DNA of 64,000 nt from Closterium sp. NIES-65 (Eukaryota > Streptophyta > Zygnematophyceae > Desmidiales > Closteriaceae): contig CANXME010002579.1 in assembly GCA_948144175.1 (NCBI GenBank), positions 928,001 through 992,000 of the forward strand, in the 5' to 3' direction. Position 1 is the stretch's first letter. Each line of letters opens with the position of its first letter. This document shows, one piece after another, positions 29,754 to 40,814 of this stretch. Under the pieces are notes generated by a model, which did not search any database, was not told the DNA's origin, and saw nothing but the letters and a program-made list of their open reading frames with translations. The position numbers were made by a program, and so were the translations under genes.

Positions 29754-32700
29754 TCAAGAGGAGAGCAAGTGAGGCAAGACAGGCACAAGACCCAGCTGGG
29801 TGCAAAAGCGCTGATGGTCACAAGGCGCGAGTGCCTTGGTGAACACATCAGCAGTGTTGGCCTCAGAGGCCACGTACGCAAGTCGCAACTGGCCACGCTA
29901 CTGCAGCTCACGAGCAAGGAAGTAGCGGAGAGCAATGTGCTTCGTTCTGTGCTCCAAGCGCTGCTCTCGACACAAGGCCAGCATGGCCTTGTTGTCTACG
30001 TACAGCACTGGAGGAGAACGAGGCGGCTCTCCAAGGTCAGTCAGCAGGTAGGTGAGCCAGCGAAGCTCCTGTGCAGCCATGGCCCCGGCGTAGATCTCAG
30101 CCTCACAACTGGAGCCGAGAACCGAAGACGAGCGAGTAGACCGCCACGAGACAGAGCCGGAACCAAGGCTGAAGGTGTAACCCTGTGACGACCGCTGTGT
30201 AGCCTGGTCGTCAGCCCAAGAAGCGTCCGCGTGGCCGGTAAGGACCACTGGACTCCGCCCTCCAAGCACTAGCCCCATGCCCGACGTACTGCACAGGTAG
30301 CGCAATACCCTCTTCGCTGCAGCCATGTGCTCTGGTCTGTGTCTCCCAGGAGCAACATAGCGTGCAAGAATGCTCAGAGGGTATGCAAGGTCAGGTCGTG
30401 TGCAGGTCATCAGGTACATGAGGCAGCCAACAAGCTCTGCATACGGACCACTCGACTCTACGGACTCATCCGAAGGCAGAGCTGAGAGTGAGTGGCGAGT
30501 AGGCAGAGGAGTGGCCTGAGGCGAGGAGTACGTGAAGCCAAAGCGCTGAAGGACCTGCTGCACCATGTGTGACTGAGTCAAGGTAATGGTGCGGCGTGCT
30601 CTGTCCCGAGTGATCTGCAAGCCAAGGTAGCTGCGCAGTTCACCCAGGTCTGTGCACGTGTGTCTCTTCAGCAGCTCGGACTTCACGTAGGCGAGTCCAG
30701 CAGTGTCCGCTGTGGCAAAGACCAAGTCGTCGACGTACACGAGGATGTAGAACGGCGGCAGGGAAGTGTCGGTGCGAAGAAACAACGACGGGTCAGCAGT
30801 AGAAGGAGCAAACCCAAGAGCCGCAAGCGTAGTCCTCAGTGTGTCGTGCCACTCACGCGGTGCCTGGCGGAGACCGTAGACTGGCCGTCGGAGGCTCCAG
30901 TGGGTGCCAGGAGGGAAAGTCCCAGTGAAGCCAGGTGGACGGCGAAGCCAGATATCCTCGTGCAGGCTACCCTGCAAGAACGCAGTGCTGAAGTCGAGAG
31001 AGTGAAGCTCGTAGTCGCGCTGAGCGGCTATGTGCAGCAGCACCCGAAGAGTAGTCATCTTCGGGGTGGGAGAGAAGGTCTGAAAGTAGTCAACTCCCTG
31101 CCGCTGACTGAAGCCACGAGCAACGTACCGTGCCTTGAAGACAGGTGGAGAGCCCGGCGGCCGCTTCACCCTGAAGATCCACATGCCACTGACGATGTTC
31201 GCCCCAGGAGGGGGAACCGCATCAACGTAGGTGCCTGTGGACTTCCAGGAAGCCATCTCTGCATCCATAGCTGCCTGCCACTGAGAGGAGTAGGGACCCT
31301 CTACGGCCTCCGCGTAAGAACGCGGAGTCGGGATGTCTAGTGCATCCGGGTCTCCCTCAGGGGCAAGCAGTACAGACGCGAGATGAGGTGAAGCAGCCGC
31401 TAGACACTGTAACTCCTCCTGCCTGTCCTCTAGGACGTCCGTGCCAAGAGCACACTCACCCCCGACGGACGGAGGACAGACAGACGCAGACTCAGCAACA
31501 AGACTAGCAGCGTAGTCGAGACGACAGCGAGCAGCAAAGTCGACGAGCTGAGCGACTAGAGCAGACGCAGCAGTGGACTCAAAAGAGGGGTCAGTGACGA
31601 CAGTAGCAAGCAGACGCGTGACAGTAGGACTTGCAGCACGAAGAGAGTCCGACTCAGGGTCGGCAAGCGTAGGAAGAGAGGACTCAGGAGGAGAAGGCAA
31701 AGGGGCACGCAGAGGAGCAGTGGACGGACGCAAAGACATCCGGTGCGTGCCAGGGACAGGAGGAGGACGCTGACGCGAACTGCGACCACTAGCGCGAGCA
31801 GCACGAACAGGCGACGCGGGACGAGACGCAGGCTCACGACGCTCAGCAAGACCTCCAGTAGGACCAGTGTAAGGAGAGGGAGCAGGCAGTGGAGAGGAAG
31901 GCTCGAGCAGGGACTGCGACTGGACAAGTGGTGGACCCTCTACTGGAGGAGAAAGACCAAGAACCTGCTGCAGGAGCGGAACGAAGTACGGCCGAGGCCG
32001 CGCGGCAGCTCCAGACTCAGCAGGGACAGCACCAGCACCCTCAGCGACAGCCCCAGCGCCACCCACACCTCCAGCGGCAGGACCAACAGCAGTAGGCTCA
32101 GCACCAACGCCCGCAGCTGCTCCAGCTCCAGGAGGACCAGCAGTAGACTCAGCAGGGACAGCACCAGCACCCTCGACGGTCGACGAAGCTCCAGCTCCAG
32201 CTCCAGCAGCACGGCCAGACTCAGCAGCACGCCTCCAGCGGCGAGCGAACCACTCGTGCAGCTCCTGTGGAGAGAGGGGCTCCCGGCGAGACGCAGCAGC
32301 AGGAGAAACCCCAGGCTCAGCAGCTCCAGACGCAGCACCCCCAGGCTCAGCAGCTCCCAGCTCAGCACCCCCAGGCTCAGCAGCTCCCGACCCAGCACCC
32401 CCAGACCCAGCACCTCCAGGCACAGCACCCCCCGGCTCAGCACCCCCAGGCTCCGCACCCTCCGCAGTAGCACCCTCAGGCCCAGCACCCCCAGCAGTAG
32501 CACCCCCAGGCTCAGCGCCCCCGCGCACAGCACCCCCAGAGTCAGCACCCCCAGGCTCAGCACCCGCAGCAGCACCAGAGTCACCAGTAACCTCGACCGG
32601 GTCAACGGCGTCTACCTGGGACACACCTGAGGGGGCAGGAACCTGAGGGGGGAGGGGGTCTACCGGGGGGGGAACCGGCACAAGGAAGTCCGGGGGAGGG

Positions 32701-35654
32701 GGGAGGGAAGGAGTGCGGTAGGGGAAGAGACGGTAGAAGGGGACTGACTCGTCGAACGTGACGTCCTGGGAGGACAGAACACGACGAGAGGAGGGGTGGT
32801 AAAACTGCCACCCTGGGGCGTCAGTGGGGAAGCCAAGGAAGACACAGGGAGCAGCACGAGGGGACAGCTTGTCCGCAGACAAGTCGCGGACAAACGCCCG
32901 AGATCCCCAGACACGGAACACAGACGCATCGCCAACCTTCCCCGTCCACAGCAAGGCTGGGGACATCGCAGGCCGAGAGACCCGGGGGTGAAGGTTGAGC
33001 TGATGCGCCGCGTACCTCACCGCAAACGGCCACAGAAAATGGGGGGCAGCCGCATGCATCATGGACGTACGAGCGACATCCATGACCATGCCAATGCGGC
33101 GCTCAGCAATCCCATTTTGCTGTGGTGAATCCGGAAGCGTGAAGGTCTGGCGGATCCCCCGTGCACGACAGTAGTCTCGCAGAAGGCGAGAAGAGAACTC
33201 TCCGCCTCTGTCCGAGTGCAGACGCAGAACAGGGAAGTCAGAGCCGAAGCTCTTCCTGAGCTGGAGACGAGCCTCGCGGATCCAGTCGATCAGCACCTCA
33301 GTGACCGCACCCTTGCTGCGCAAGGGGAGGACTGTGGTGTAACGCGAGTAGTCGTCAACCACCAACAGGAAGTAGCGCTCGTAACCCTGCCCACGGACGA
33401 GGGCTGGGCCCCACACATCCATGTGAAGCGCCTGCAGGGGAGCCTCTGTCGGGGGGAAGTGGGAGGAGTGAGGAGTAGCCCGGAGGCGACCCTCGACAGA
33501 GGGGACACAGGAAGGTCCTGGCCCGGAGGGGAGAGGAGGGAGAGACTGGGGAAGACCAGAGACAAGGACACGGGAAGCCATGCTCCGAAGACGGGGCAAG
33601 GAGGGGTGGCCAAGACGGTGGTGCCACAGGAGAGTCTCGTGAGACAGGAGGCGACAAGAACAGGGGGCAGACTCAGGACCTGACCGGGACGCAGCAGCAA
33701 GCACCTGACCCGACGCAGCCACCTGACTAGACGCAGGGACAGGAGGAGACTCAACGGTCAGGGTGTAGAGACTCGACCCCGGCCGACGCGAGAACGTGGC
33801 CAGGTGTCGGCCTGTGCGTGCCTCCGTGCAGTGGGTCACCCGCTGACTCGCAGGAGTGAACTGGTGAACCCCCACATCCTGCAGGTCCGCTCCACTCACC
33901 AAGTTCGTAGAGAACGAGGGAAGGTACAGACCCGACAGGGTGCCCGAAGGGGCAGCCGGACACGGGAGGACAGTGGAGAAGTGAGACAGGACAGGACCCC
34001 CAGAGGGGTCAGCAAGGGAGACCGCAACCGGCCGGCCGAGCGGCGTAAGGGTAGTGCGGTCTCGAAAGAAGGAGCGAGAAGCTCTGGAGTCAAGTGTGAA
34101 AGTGAGGGAGGACGAGGACGACGCAGTACCTGAGAGCGCAGTCTCACCAGTACCTGAGAGCACAGACGCACTGGCACCTAGAGCAGCAGCCTCACAAGCA
34201 CCTAGCGCAGCAGCACCAATGCCCGGGTCGGGCTGGAAACACCGGTAACCCTCATTCTCCTCACTATAATCCACAGCATACATAGCAGCAAGGATAGCAT
34301 CAAAATCAAGATCAAAGATCGCTACACCAGCCCTAAGAAGCTCATCCCAGCGAGGGATCTCACTAGCCCCAGGGAACTGCCGACGCCAAGCGTCCGTCAG
34401 GCGGCCAAAGCAGCGCTGGGTGGCGTGGGCACCCCCACACTGCTCACCCGCGCGGTCGCCGGAACGAAGAACGTAGGTGCAGGGAGCAGTGCCCCCACCC
34501 CTCTGACGCCCAGCGTACCACTCACGAAGCTGCTGAGGCGGAGGGATGTCCCGCGAGCGCTGCTGCTGCTGCCGCTGTGAGCGCTGGCCACCACCACCGC
34601 CGCTACGCTGCTGGGTACCACCCCGACCAGCTCCACCTCCTCCACCACCACCGCCTCCTCCGCTGCCGCCTCCACCGCCTCCACCTCCGCCGCCTCCACC
34701 TCCGCCGCTGCCACCACCACCACCGCTGGCACCACCACCACCGTCTCCGCCGCCGCTGCCACCACCACCACCACCACCCCCGCCACTAGTCCCGCCACCA
34801 CCCCCACTCCCTCCGCCGCCACCGCCGCCACCGCCACCGCCCCCTCCAGCTCCACCCGCGCCCTTGCCCCCCTTGCCCTTGCTAGAGCGACGTCTCCCAC
34901 TAGGGGTAGACGCCGCGCCGACCGACTCAAGACCAAGCAGGTCGGCAGCAGCAGCAGAGGCAACAGAGGGCAGCAAGGGGGAAGGAGAGCACCCCTCAAA
35001 GATGGGGGTGCGAGGGTCACCACGAGAAGCACCTACAGCGACTATGCTCTTCTCCGCTGCGAGGAGGGCCTTCTCGAGGAGGTCGACGGTGAGGGTGGTG
35101 GGACAGACTGCGAGAAAGTGGTCCCTGACGACGCGAAGGGAGTCAGGGAGGCGCGCGACTACGTAGTAGAGAGCGATGTACATGGGGGGTGGGTTCTTAG
35201 CGCAGAACTCAGCAGGAAGGGCGGCGCGGTAGCGAGTGTCACTAGTGCGGAGGTGCGTAATGAGGTCAGCAACAGTGGGAAAGGCAGAGAAGCCAGGAAA
35301 GAGGTAGGGAAGCATGAGACGGCTCAGTGCAGCAGTGGCAGGGGAGGAGTAGCGCGCAACTACAGCGTCGTACAAGGTCTGAGCACTCTTGTACTGACTA
35401 AAGTGCGCACGCTCAGAGGTAGGGAGGTGGCGACGCACAGCAAGACGTGCAGCAGCATCGCGGGTGGCCCACTGAGAGCGGACAGTGGGATCAGCATCAG
35501 CAGCAGGAGCAGGAGAGGCGCCAGAGGTGAGGTCAAAGAGAGAAAGGTCGTCAGCCCTGTCGCACTGTAAGAACAGCTGCAGGTCGTCTAACCAGACCTC
35601 AAAATCAATGGCGCGACCCTCAGCGTCGAAAGCTAGGACACTAGGGGTAGCCAT
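29754..35654 (-). pseudogene. Gag-Pol polyprotein of element C, nearly complete but with one TAG and two active-site changes
   Basis: A single minus-strand frame from ATG at 35654 to TGA at 29756-29754 (1966 codons), interrupted only by TAG at 29900-29898 in place of CAG. Order: Gag capsid-like domain, poly-glycine (plus-strand about 34630-34850), LREWY motif, zinc knuckle CX13CX3HX4C, protease, integrase, AEPGG-type linker with LREWF, reverse transcriptase (YVDD) and RNase H. The protease motif reads DSRAS (residues 522-526) where the others read DSGAS, and the integrase zinc module reads CVPS at residue 719 where the others read CVPC. Integrase HSDRGGEF and NGIAERR and the RNase H residues are kept. 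Both changes hit residues conserved in the families, so this young copy is probably not autonomous. Copies with such changes could still move if proteins are supplied in trans. Confidence 0.9.
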
Positions 35655-36659
35655 GGCGACGACAGCGACGCAGTGCAAGCAGTAGGGAAAGAGCCCGCAG
35701 TGTCAGTGGGACTGTGCTCACCAGGCAGGGCAGGTCGTGCAGCTCTGCAGAAAGGCGGCTCAGCGACCGGGCAGCTCGGGTGCACAGCGGCTCGGCTCCC
35801 GGGCGGCTCGGTGGCTGGGCGGCTGGGGCGCAGGGCGGCTCGGCTCCCGGACGGCTCGGTGGCTGGGCGGCTCGGGTGCAGGGCGGCTCGGCTCCCGGGC
35901 GGCTCGGCGTCAGGGCGGCTCGGGTCCCGGGCGGCTCGGCGTTGGGCGGCTCGGCTCCCGGGCGGTTGAGCTGCTGGGGCGGCTCGGCCGGGAGATGCAG
36001 GGGCGGGGCCGTCAGGTGCAGCGGCGGGTCGACCGGTGCAGTGGCGGGCCGGCAGGTGCAGCGGCGGGCCGGCAGGTGCAGAGGCGGGCCGGCAGGTGCA
36101 GGCGGCGGGCCGTAGGGTGCAGCAGCGGGCCGTAGGGTGCAGCGGCCGGCCGGCAGGTGCAGCGGCGGGGCCGTCAGGTGAAGCGGCGGGCCGCTGGGTG
36201 CAGCGGCGGGCCGGCAGGTGCAGCGGCGGGCCGGCAGGAGCAGCGGCGGGCCGGCAGGAGCAGCGGCGGGGCCGTCAGGTGAGGCGGCGGGCCGGCAGGA
36301 GCAACGGCGGGCCGGCAGGAGCAGCGGCGGGGCCGTCAGGTGAGGCGGCGGGCCGGCAGGAGCAGCGGCGGGCCGTAGGGTGCAGCGGCGGGGTCGTCAG
36401 AGGCGACGGGGGGGCCGCGGCAGTAGAGGCGGGGCCGCGTCAGGGGAGGCGGCGGGGCCGCGTCAGGGGAGGCGGCGGGGCCGCGTCAGGGGAGGCGGCG
36501 GGGCCGCGTCAGGGGAGGCGGCGGGGCCGCGTCAAGCAGGCGGCGGGGCCGCGATCAGGAGAGGTGGCGGGGCCGCGTCTGAGGGACAGCGGGGCCGCGA
36601 GGGAAAAGGCGACCCGAGGGGGTCGCTAAAAAAAGGCGCGCCTCGGGGCGCGCTTCGGT
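35655..36659 (-). repeat. GC-rich tandem-repeat leader of element C
   Basis: Read on the minus strand: units of GGCCCCGCCGCC type (plus-strand about 36420-36600), then GCCGGCCCGCCGCTGCACCT type (about 36000-36390), then GAGCCGCCCGGGAGCC type (about 35750-35990). It ends with GGTGAGCAC, 67 bases before the ATG, the same spacing as in B and F. Confidence 0.72.
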
Positions 36660-36703
36660 GGGCCCTAAAAAAACGGTCCTAAGGCAGGACCCGCTCTATA
36701 CCA
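36660..36703 (-). other. Primer-binding site, adjacent hairpin and GGGCCC of element C
   Basis: The minus strand reads TGGTATAGAGCGGG from 36703 down, one base shorter than the usual copia site. Plus-strand GGTCCT (36675-36680) pairs with AGGACC (36686-36691) around AAGGC. GGGCCC is at 36660-36665. Confidence 0.73.
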
Positions 36704-36834
36704 TGTGAAGCAAGGAAAACAGGAATGAAATGACTAAGTCAGAGTTGGGTACAAATACAACCCTAGAAAGCTGTACCCCATATGTGCTACCCCACTATAG
36801 CCTACAAACATGCATCAGCTATGATAATCTGACA
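36704..36834 (-). repeat. 5' LTR of element C (131 bp)
   Basis: Reads the same as 29412-29542 at every base I compared and adjoins the primer-binding site. Confidence 0.92.
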
Positions 36835-36839
36835 GCGAA
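36835..36839. repeat. Right target-site duplication of element C (GCGAA)
   Basis: Exact match to 29407-29411. Confidence 0.9.
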
Positions 36840-37300
36840 ATCAGTTCAGCCCCTTCATTTCGACCAATGGGAGCAAGGCAGGGATAAAAACGTGGTGTTC
36901 AGAGTGGGAGGGTCGAACTGAACATTAACCAATGAGGTTGCAGTTCGCTGCTCAAAAGGTGAGTTCAGATTTGGGTGGGTGCAAGTTCGAGTTGAGTGCT
37001 TTCTAGACCAATGAGAGCGAGCGGTTCTTGCCCTAGATGCAAGTTCGAATTGAGAGTGAGTTTGCAGCTGTTCGTACCACTAGTTTTGGGGGAATGGGAT
37101 TGGCTGATGTTTGTGCGGCGAGTTCGGTTCATTAGCGAGCAATCAGCTGCTTGCGCTGCGACTTCCGAAGGGATCTGATTGGTCGCTGCTCATGCAGCGT
37201 GTTCATTTCGTCAGTTTGCGAGCAGCTGTTCGCGACACGTGGGAGCAACGCAAGTGTTAACATGCTCGCGACATGTTATTTAACTCGGATCGAGTTGGCG
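36840..37300 (+). promoter_or_regulatory. Rest of the older LTR with five CCAAT boxes and a TATA-like site
   Basis: Continues the putative LTR split by element C. CCAAT occurs at 36864, 36929 and 37008, and inverted (ATTGG) at 37099 and 37178, at steps of 65-91 bases, with TATTTAACT near 37277 downstream. Short motifs such as GCAAGTTCGA recur, suggesting an old 80-bp duplication. This would suit an LTR promoter, but the right end of the LTR is not visible to me. Confidence 0.4.
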
Positions 37301-38696
37301 TTCACGCCTCGAAAGCAAAGCACAGGTGGCGAGCACCAGTTGGGTGCTGATTGAGTTGCTGATCGAGTCGAAGCTGATCGCCACTGACATATTGACTCGT
37401 GCAAAATACGAACGGGCTTCATCGTAACCGTTCGTAAATGGCGCGAAGTGAAATGTTCGAATCGCCGCCGTCGCAACTCAGCGCGCGCGATTTTCGAATT
37501 ATTTCGGCAACGCTTCGAGAGCGTTCCAGGTCAGGAAATAATACGGAGGGAAAGCTCAATGTGTGTTCGCGCTACGAGCATGGAAACAAAGAAACGTAAA
37601 ACAGGGTAGGAAACTAGAATTATCAAGCCCTAGTATAAAGTTGTTTGTCCTTGCTTGTTTTAGTAATAACTTGGGTGGATTTCTTTCTCTAGTACTTGCT
37701 GCAATAACGCCTTCAGTGTTCAAAGTTTAGACAACGCCTAGAAAGGAACGCCTGCTGCGACAACCAAGCTACCACTGCAAGCTTCTCTTTCTACACACTC
37801 GGACCCTTGGATAGGGGCTGACGTTAAGTCAGGCACCCAGGGACCCTTGGAGGTGACCCCGAAGAGAGTGCTGGCAGTGCTAGAAAGGTGATTGGAGAGT
37901 AGGCTAGTACGTTTTAAGACTAACAAGGACCAGACTCAAGCCCCGACACATTCACAGCATCCGAGGCGTGGTATAAGCTTCCATACCCTGTAGTCGCCGA
38001 GAGCTCGTAGGCATCGTCCAGAAAAAAAAAAACTATTTTCTCTCGTGCTCTACGCCCGAGGAATGGTTTGAATCGCAGTGGCATGTGGGGGTCAAGCATC
38101 AATGCATTATATGAGCTACATGATTCTAATTCGCTAATTGAGATGCTTAGATAAACGCCAAAACCATGTTTAGAGTAATATAAATTCTAAAATATAGTAC
38201 AATAACTAAAGAACGCAGAACACTGTAAAATCTCAGCTCTGTTTTGAAAAATAAAATATTAGTTGAAATCACTGAAAAAACAGTAATTCCCTACAATTAT
38301 TAATGTTATTATTCTGCTTTTCCTACAATACTATATAAGATTGGTGTTGCTACTTTTTAGACATATTGTGGTAGTTTTTTCAATCAATGATTTTTTTTGT
38401 AATCACTCAGCAAATGAATGTTATGGTAGGTAGGTGAAAAAATGTAAGATGTGAAATTTGTGATACTTCTGTCATTGCAGAATATGTTATTAGTGTTGAT
38501 CAGCATGTGAGCATAATGAAGTCACACGCAACACGATGATGTTCAAGCGGCCATTATCTCTAATACTCAGATTTTGCCTAAGCGCGTTCTCAGGTGTAAT
38601 CAACCTGGAATTTCTCGAAGTTGATTGGTCGTCGCTTTATAGTCACATTTCTCACGCTGGTCGAACTCATTAGGAAGTGACAAAAACAGAACCATC
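37301..38696. other. AT-rich spacer with no gene recognised
   Basis: Strongly AT-rich at about 38100-38430. No plausible gene. A conserved 60-bp piece at 38549-38607 is annotated separately. Confidence 0.5.
38549..38607 (+). repeat. Dispersed repeat, inverted relative to 46966-47024
   Basis: Contains CGGCCATTATC and GCGCGTTCTCAGGTGTAATCA, found in reverse complement left of element D with few changes. Weaker similarity extends to the left (CAGCATG and GTCAC strings). Perhaps the end of an old transposon. Confidence 0.55.
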
Positions 38697-38701
38697 CAGT
38701 T
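38697..38701. repeat. Left target-site duplication of element E (CAGTT)
   Basis: Exact match to 46465-46469. Confidence 0.9.
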
Positions 38702-38829
38702 TGTCAGAGTTATATGCTATAGTCTGTGTAGGCTATAGTGGGGTAGCACATATGGGGTACAACACTTTTCTAGGGTTTCCTACTTGTACCCACCTTTTGC
38801 CTAGTGAATTCATTCCTCGTTTCTTCACA
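38702..38829 (+). repeat. 5' LTR of element E (128 bp)
   Basis: Starts TGTCAGAGTTAT, ends TTCTTCACA. Differs from the 3' LTR at three positions. Confidence 0.92.
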
Positions 38830-38872
38830 TGGTATAGAGCAGGTTCCCTAGTGGGAACGTTTCCTAGGGCCC
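38830..38872 (+). other. Primer-binding site, adjacent hairpin and GGGCCC of element E
   Basis: TGGTATAGAGC at 38830-38840. GTTCCC (38843-38848) pairs with GGGAAC (38853-38858) around TAGT. GGGCCC is at 38867-38872, followed by a T run. Confidence 0.75.
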
Positions 38873-38939
38873 ATCGAAAATTCGAATTATTTTTTTTCCT
38901 GCCCGGAACGCGCTTCACCCATGCCCGCGTCGCGCCCCG

Positions 38940-39757
38940 CGTCCCCTGCCCTTAGTGGCCCCTTAGCCGCTCCTTCACGGCCCCTCTCACGGCCCCTCGC
39001 GGCCCATTAGCCGCTCCCTCGCTGCCCCACTCACGGCCCCTCGCGGCCCCTCTCTCACGGCCCCTCGCGGCCCCTTAGCGGCTCCCTCGCGGCCCCTCCG
39101 CGGCCGTTCGCGGCCCCTCGCGGCCCCTCCGCGGCCGTTCGGGACCCCTCGCGGCCCCTCTCGCGGCCCCTCCGCGGCCGTTCGCGGCCCCTCGCGGCCC
39201 CTCTCCCGGCCCCTCGTGGCCCTGTCGCGGCCCCTCGCGGCCCCTCGTGGCTCGTCGCGGCTCATCGCGGCCCCTCCGCGGCCCCTCTCCAGGCCCCTCG
39301 TGGCCCCGTCGCGGCTCCCTCGCGGCCCGGTTGCGGGTCCCTCGTCGCCCCTGCCCGCCGCGGCGCCCTGCCCTAACCCGCGCCCTGGAGCAGCCGCCAC
39401 TGCAACAGCCGCCCCTGGTGTAACCGCCACTGCAGCAGCCGCCCCTGGAGCAGCCGCCACTGCAGCAGCCGCCCCTGGAACAGCCGCCACTGTAGCAGCC
39501 GCCCCTGGAGCAGCCGCCACTGCAGCAGCCGCCCCTGGAACAGCCGCCACTGCAGCAGTCGCCCCTGCAGCAGCCGCCCCTGGAGCAGCCGCCACTGCAG
39601 CAGCCGCCCCTGGAGCAGCCGCCACTGCAGCAGTCGCCCCTGGAGCAGCCGCCACTGCAGCATTAGCCCCTGGAGCAGTTGCCACTGCAGCAGCCGCCCA
39701 TGGAGCAGCCACCACTCCAGCAGCCGCCCCTGGAGCAGCCTCCACAGCAGCAGCAGC
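38940..39757 (+). repeat. GC-rich tandem-repeat leader of element E, part before the MITE
   Basis: CCTCGCGGCCC units to about 39330, then GCAGCCGCCCCTGGA and GCAGCCGCCACT units from about 39390. The second block continues after the MITE at 40509-40660. Confidence 0.75.
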
Positions 39758-39765
39758 CCCTGGAG
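39758..39765. repeat. Left 8-bp target-site duplication of the hAT MITE (CCCTGGAG)
   Basis: Matches 40501-40508. The host is itself a repeat containing this string, but phase on both sides fits a duplication of one 8-mer. Confidence 0.8.
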
Positions 39766-40500
39766 TAGGGATGAGCAAAATCCCGAACGCCTGTTCGGTT
39801 CGCCTCGAACATGTTCGAGGCGAACCGAACAGGCATTTTTTTTTTGCCTAAATCGTTCGAGGCGAACATGTTCGGTGTTCGGCCGAACATGTTCGCCGTT
39901 CGCCATTGATTTTTGGCTAAGGGAATTCGAACACGAACGCGTTCGTGTTCGAATTGGGTGCCCCGCGAACACAAAAGTGTTCGCGTCAAAATTGGCCGCG
40001 ACCAATTTTAGGTTGCGGCCGTTTTGAGTTTGAACTCATTTCGTGAGCTCAAGCTCAAAACGCCTTTAGCGCTTAGCCCTCTCTCACACAACCGCCCTAG
40101 CCTTGCGGTTTTAATAGCCATCGCACACCTTACATCGTTCATGTACACGGACATTAGGGTTAGGGTAGTTCGTAGTGTAGGGTGTTTGTGTGAACATTAG
40201 TGTTGAGAAGCATAGGGATCAAGCACCAAGCGGTCAAGGTGTCTAGTTGTAGAGACGGCGTTTCACAACAGGACCACTGTGACTATATCGAATTTTCCCC
40301 TTGGCGAACTCGAACATGTTCGAGTCGAACATGTTCGAGTTCGCCTGCTGCAACAATTCGTTTGCCCCCTAGGGCGAACAACGAACACCTGTTTTCGCCC
40401 AAATAGTTCGCCGAACCGAACAGGGTTCGGTTCGGTATAAGTCGATGTTCGATAGGGGGCGAACACGAACATGTTCGAGTTCGCCCTCTGCTCATCCCTA
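39766..40500. mobile_element. Non-autonomous hAT-type element (MITE, 735 bp)
   Basis: Ends are perfect inverted repeats TAGGGATGAGCA and TGCTCATCCCTA with an 8-bp duplication outside, the signature of hAT elements. It has no transposase frame. Both ends are packed with the palindrome CGAACATGTTCG and relatives (39805-39965 and 40305-40490), a layout expected of subterminal transposase-binding sites. The middle is AT-richer and has two TTAGGG units near 40153. It sits in the leader of element E. Confidence 0.85.
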
Positions 40501-40508
40501 CCCTGGAG
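40501..40508. repeat. Right 8-bp target-site duplication of the hAT MITE (CCCTGGAG)
   Basis: Matches 39758-39765. Confidence 0.8.
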
Positions 40509-40814
40509 CAGCCGCCCCTGCAGCAGCCGCCCTTGGAGCAGCCGCCAGTGCAGCAGCCACCCCTCGAGCAGCCGACCCTGCAGCAGCCGCCTCTGGAGCA
40601 GCCGCCCCTGCAGCAGCCGCCCCTGGAGCAGCCGCCCCTGTAGCAGCCGCCCCTACAGCAACCGCGGAGCCCTCGCCTGCAGTGGTAGCGGCCTCGCCGT
40701 TGCCGCCGTCGTACGCCTGCCCTTATCGCCACTGGTGAGCACTGCCCTGTCTGTTACTGCTGCTCTTGCTGCTACTGCTCTTTCTACTACTACTGGTGCT
40801 CTTGGCGTGGCCAA

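Larger units (their letters stand above)
29412..36834 (-). mobile_element. Ty1/copia retrotransposon C, complete with identical LTRs
   Basis: The element lies on the minus strand between two 131-bp LTRs that I read as identical (29412-29542 and 36704-36834) and is flanked by the 5-bp duplication GCGAA (29407-29411 and 36835-36839). Identical LTRs point to recent insertion. Its pol is close to that of D, its Gag to those of B and F. Confidence 0.93.

Noticed and set aside
40150..40168. Telomeric repeat inside the MITE
   Set aside because: Only two TTAGGG units, not the plant TTTAGGG type, too short to mean an interstitial telomere.
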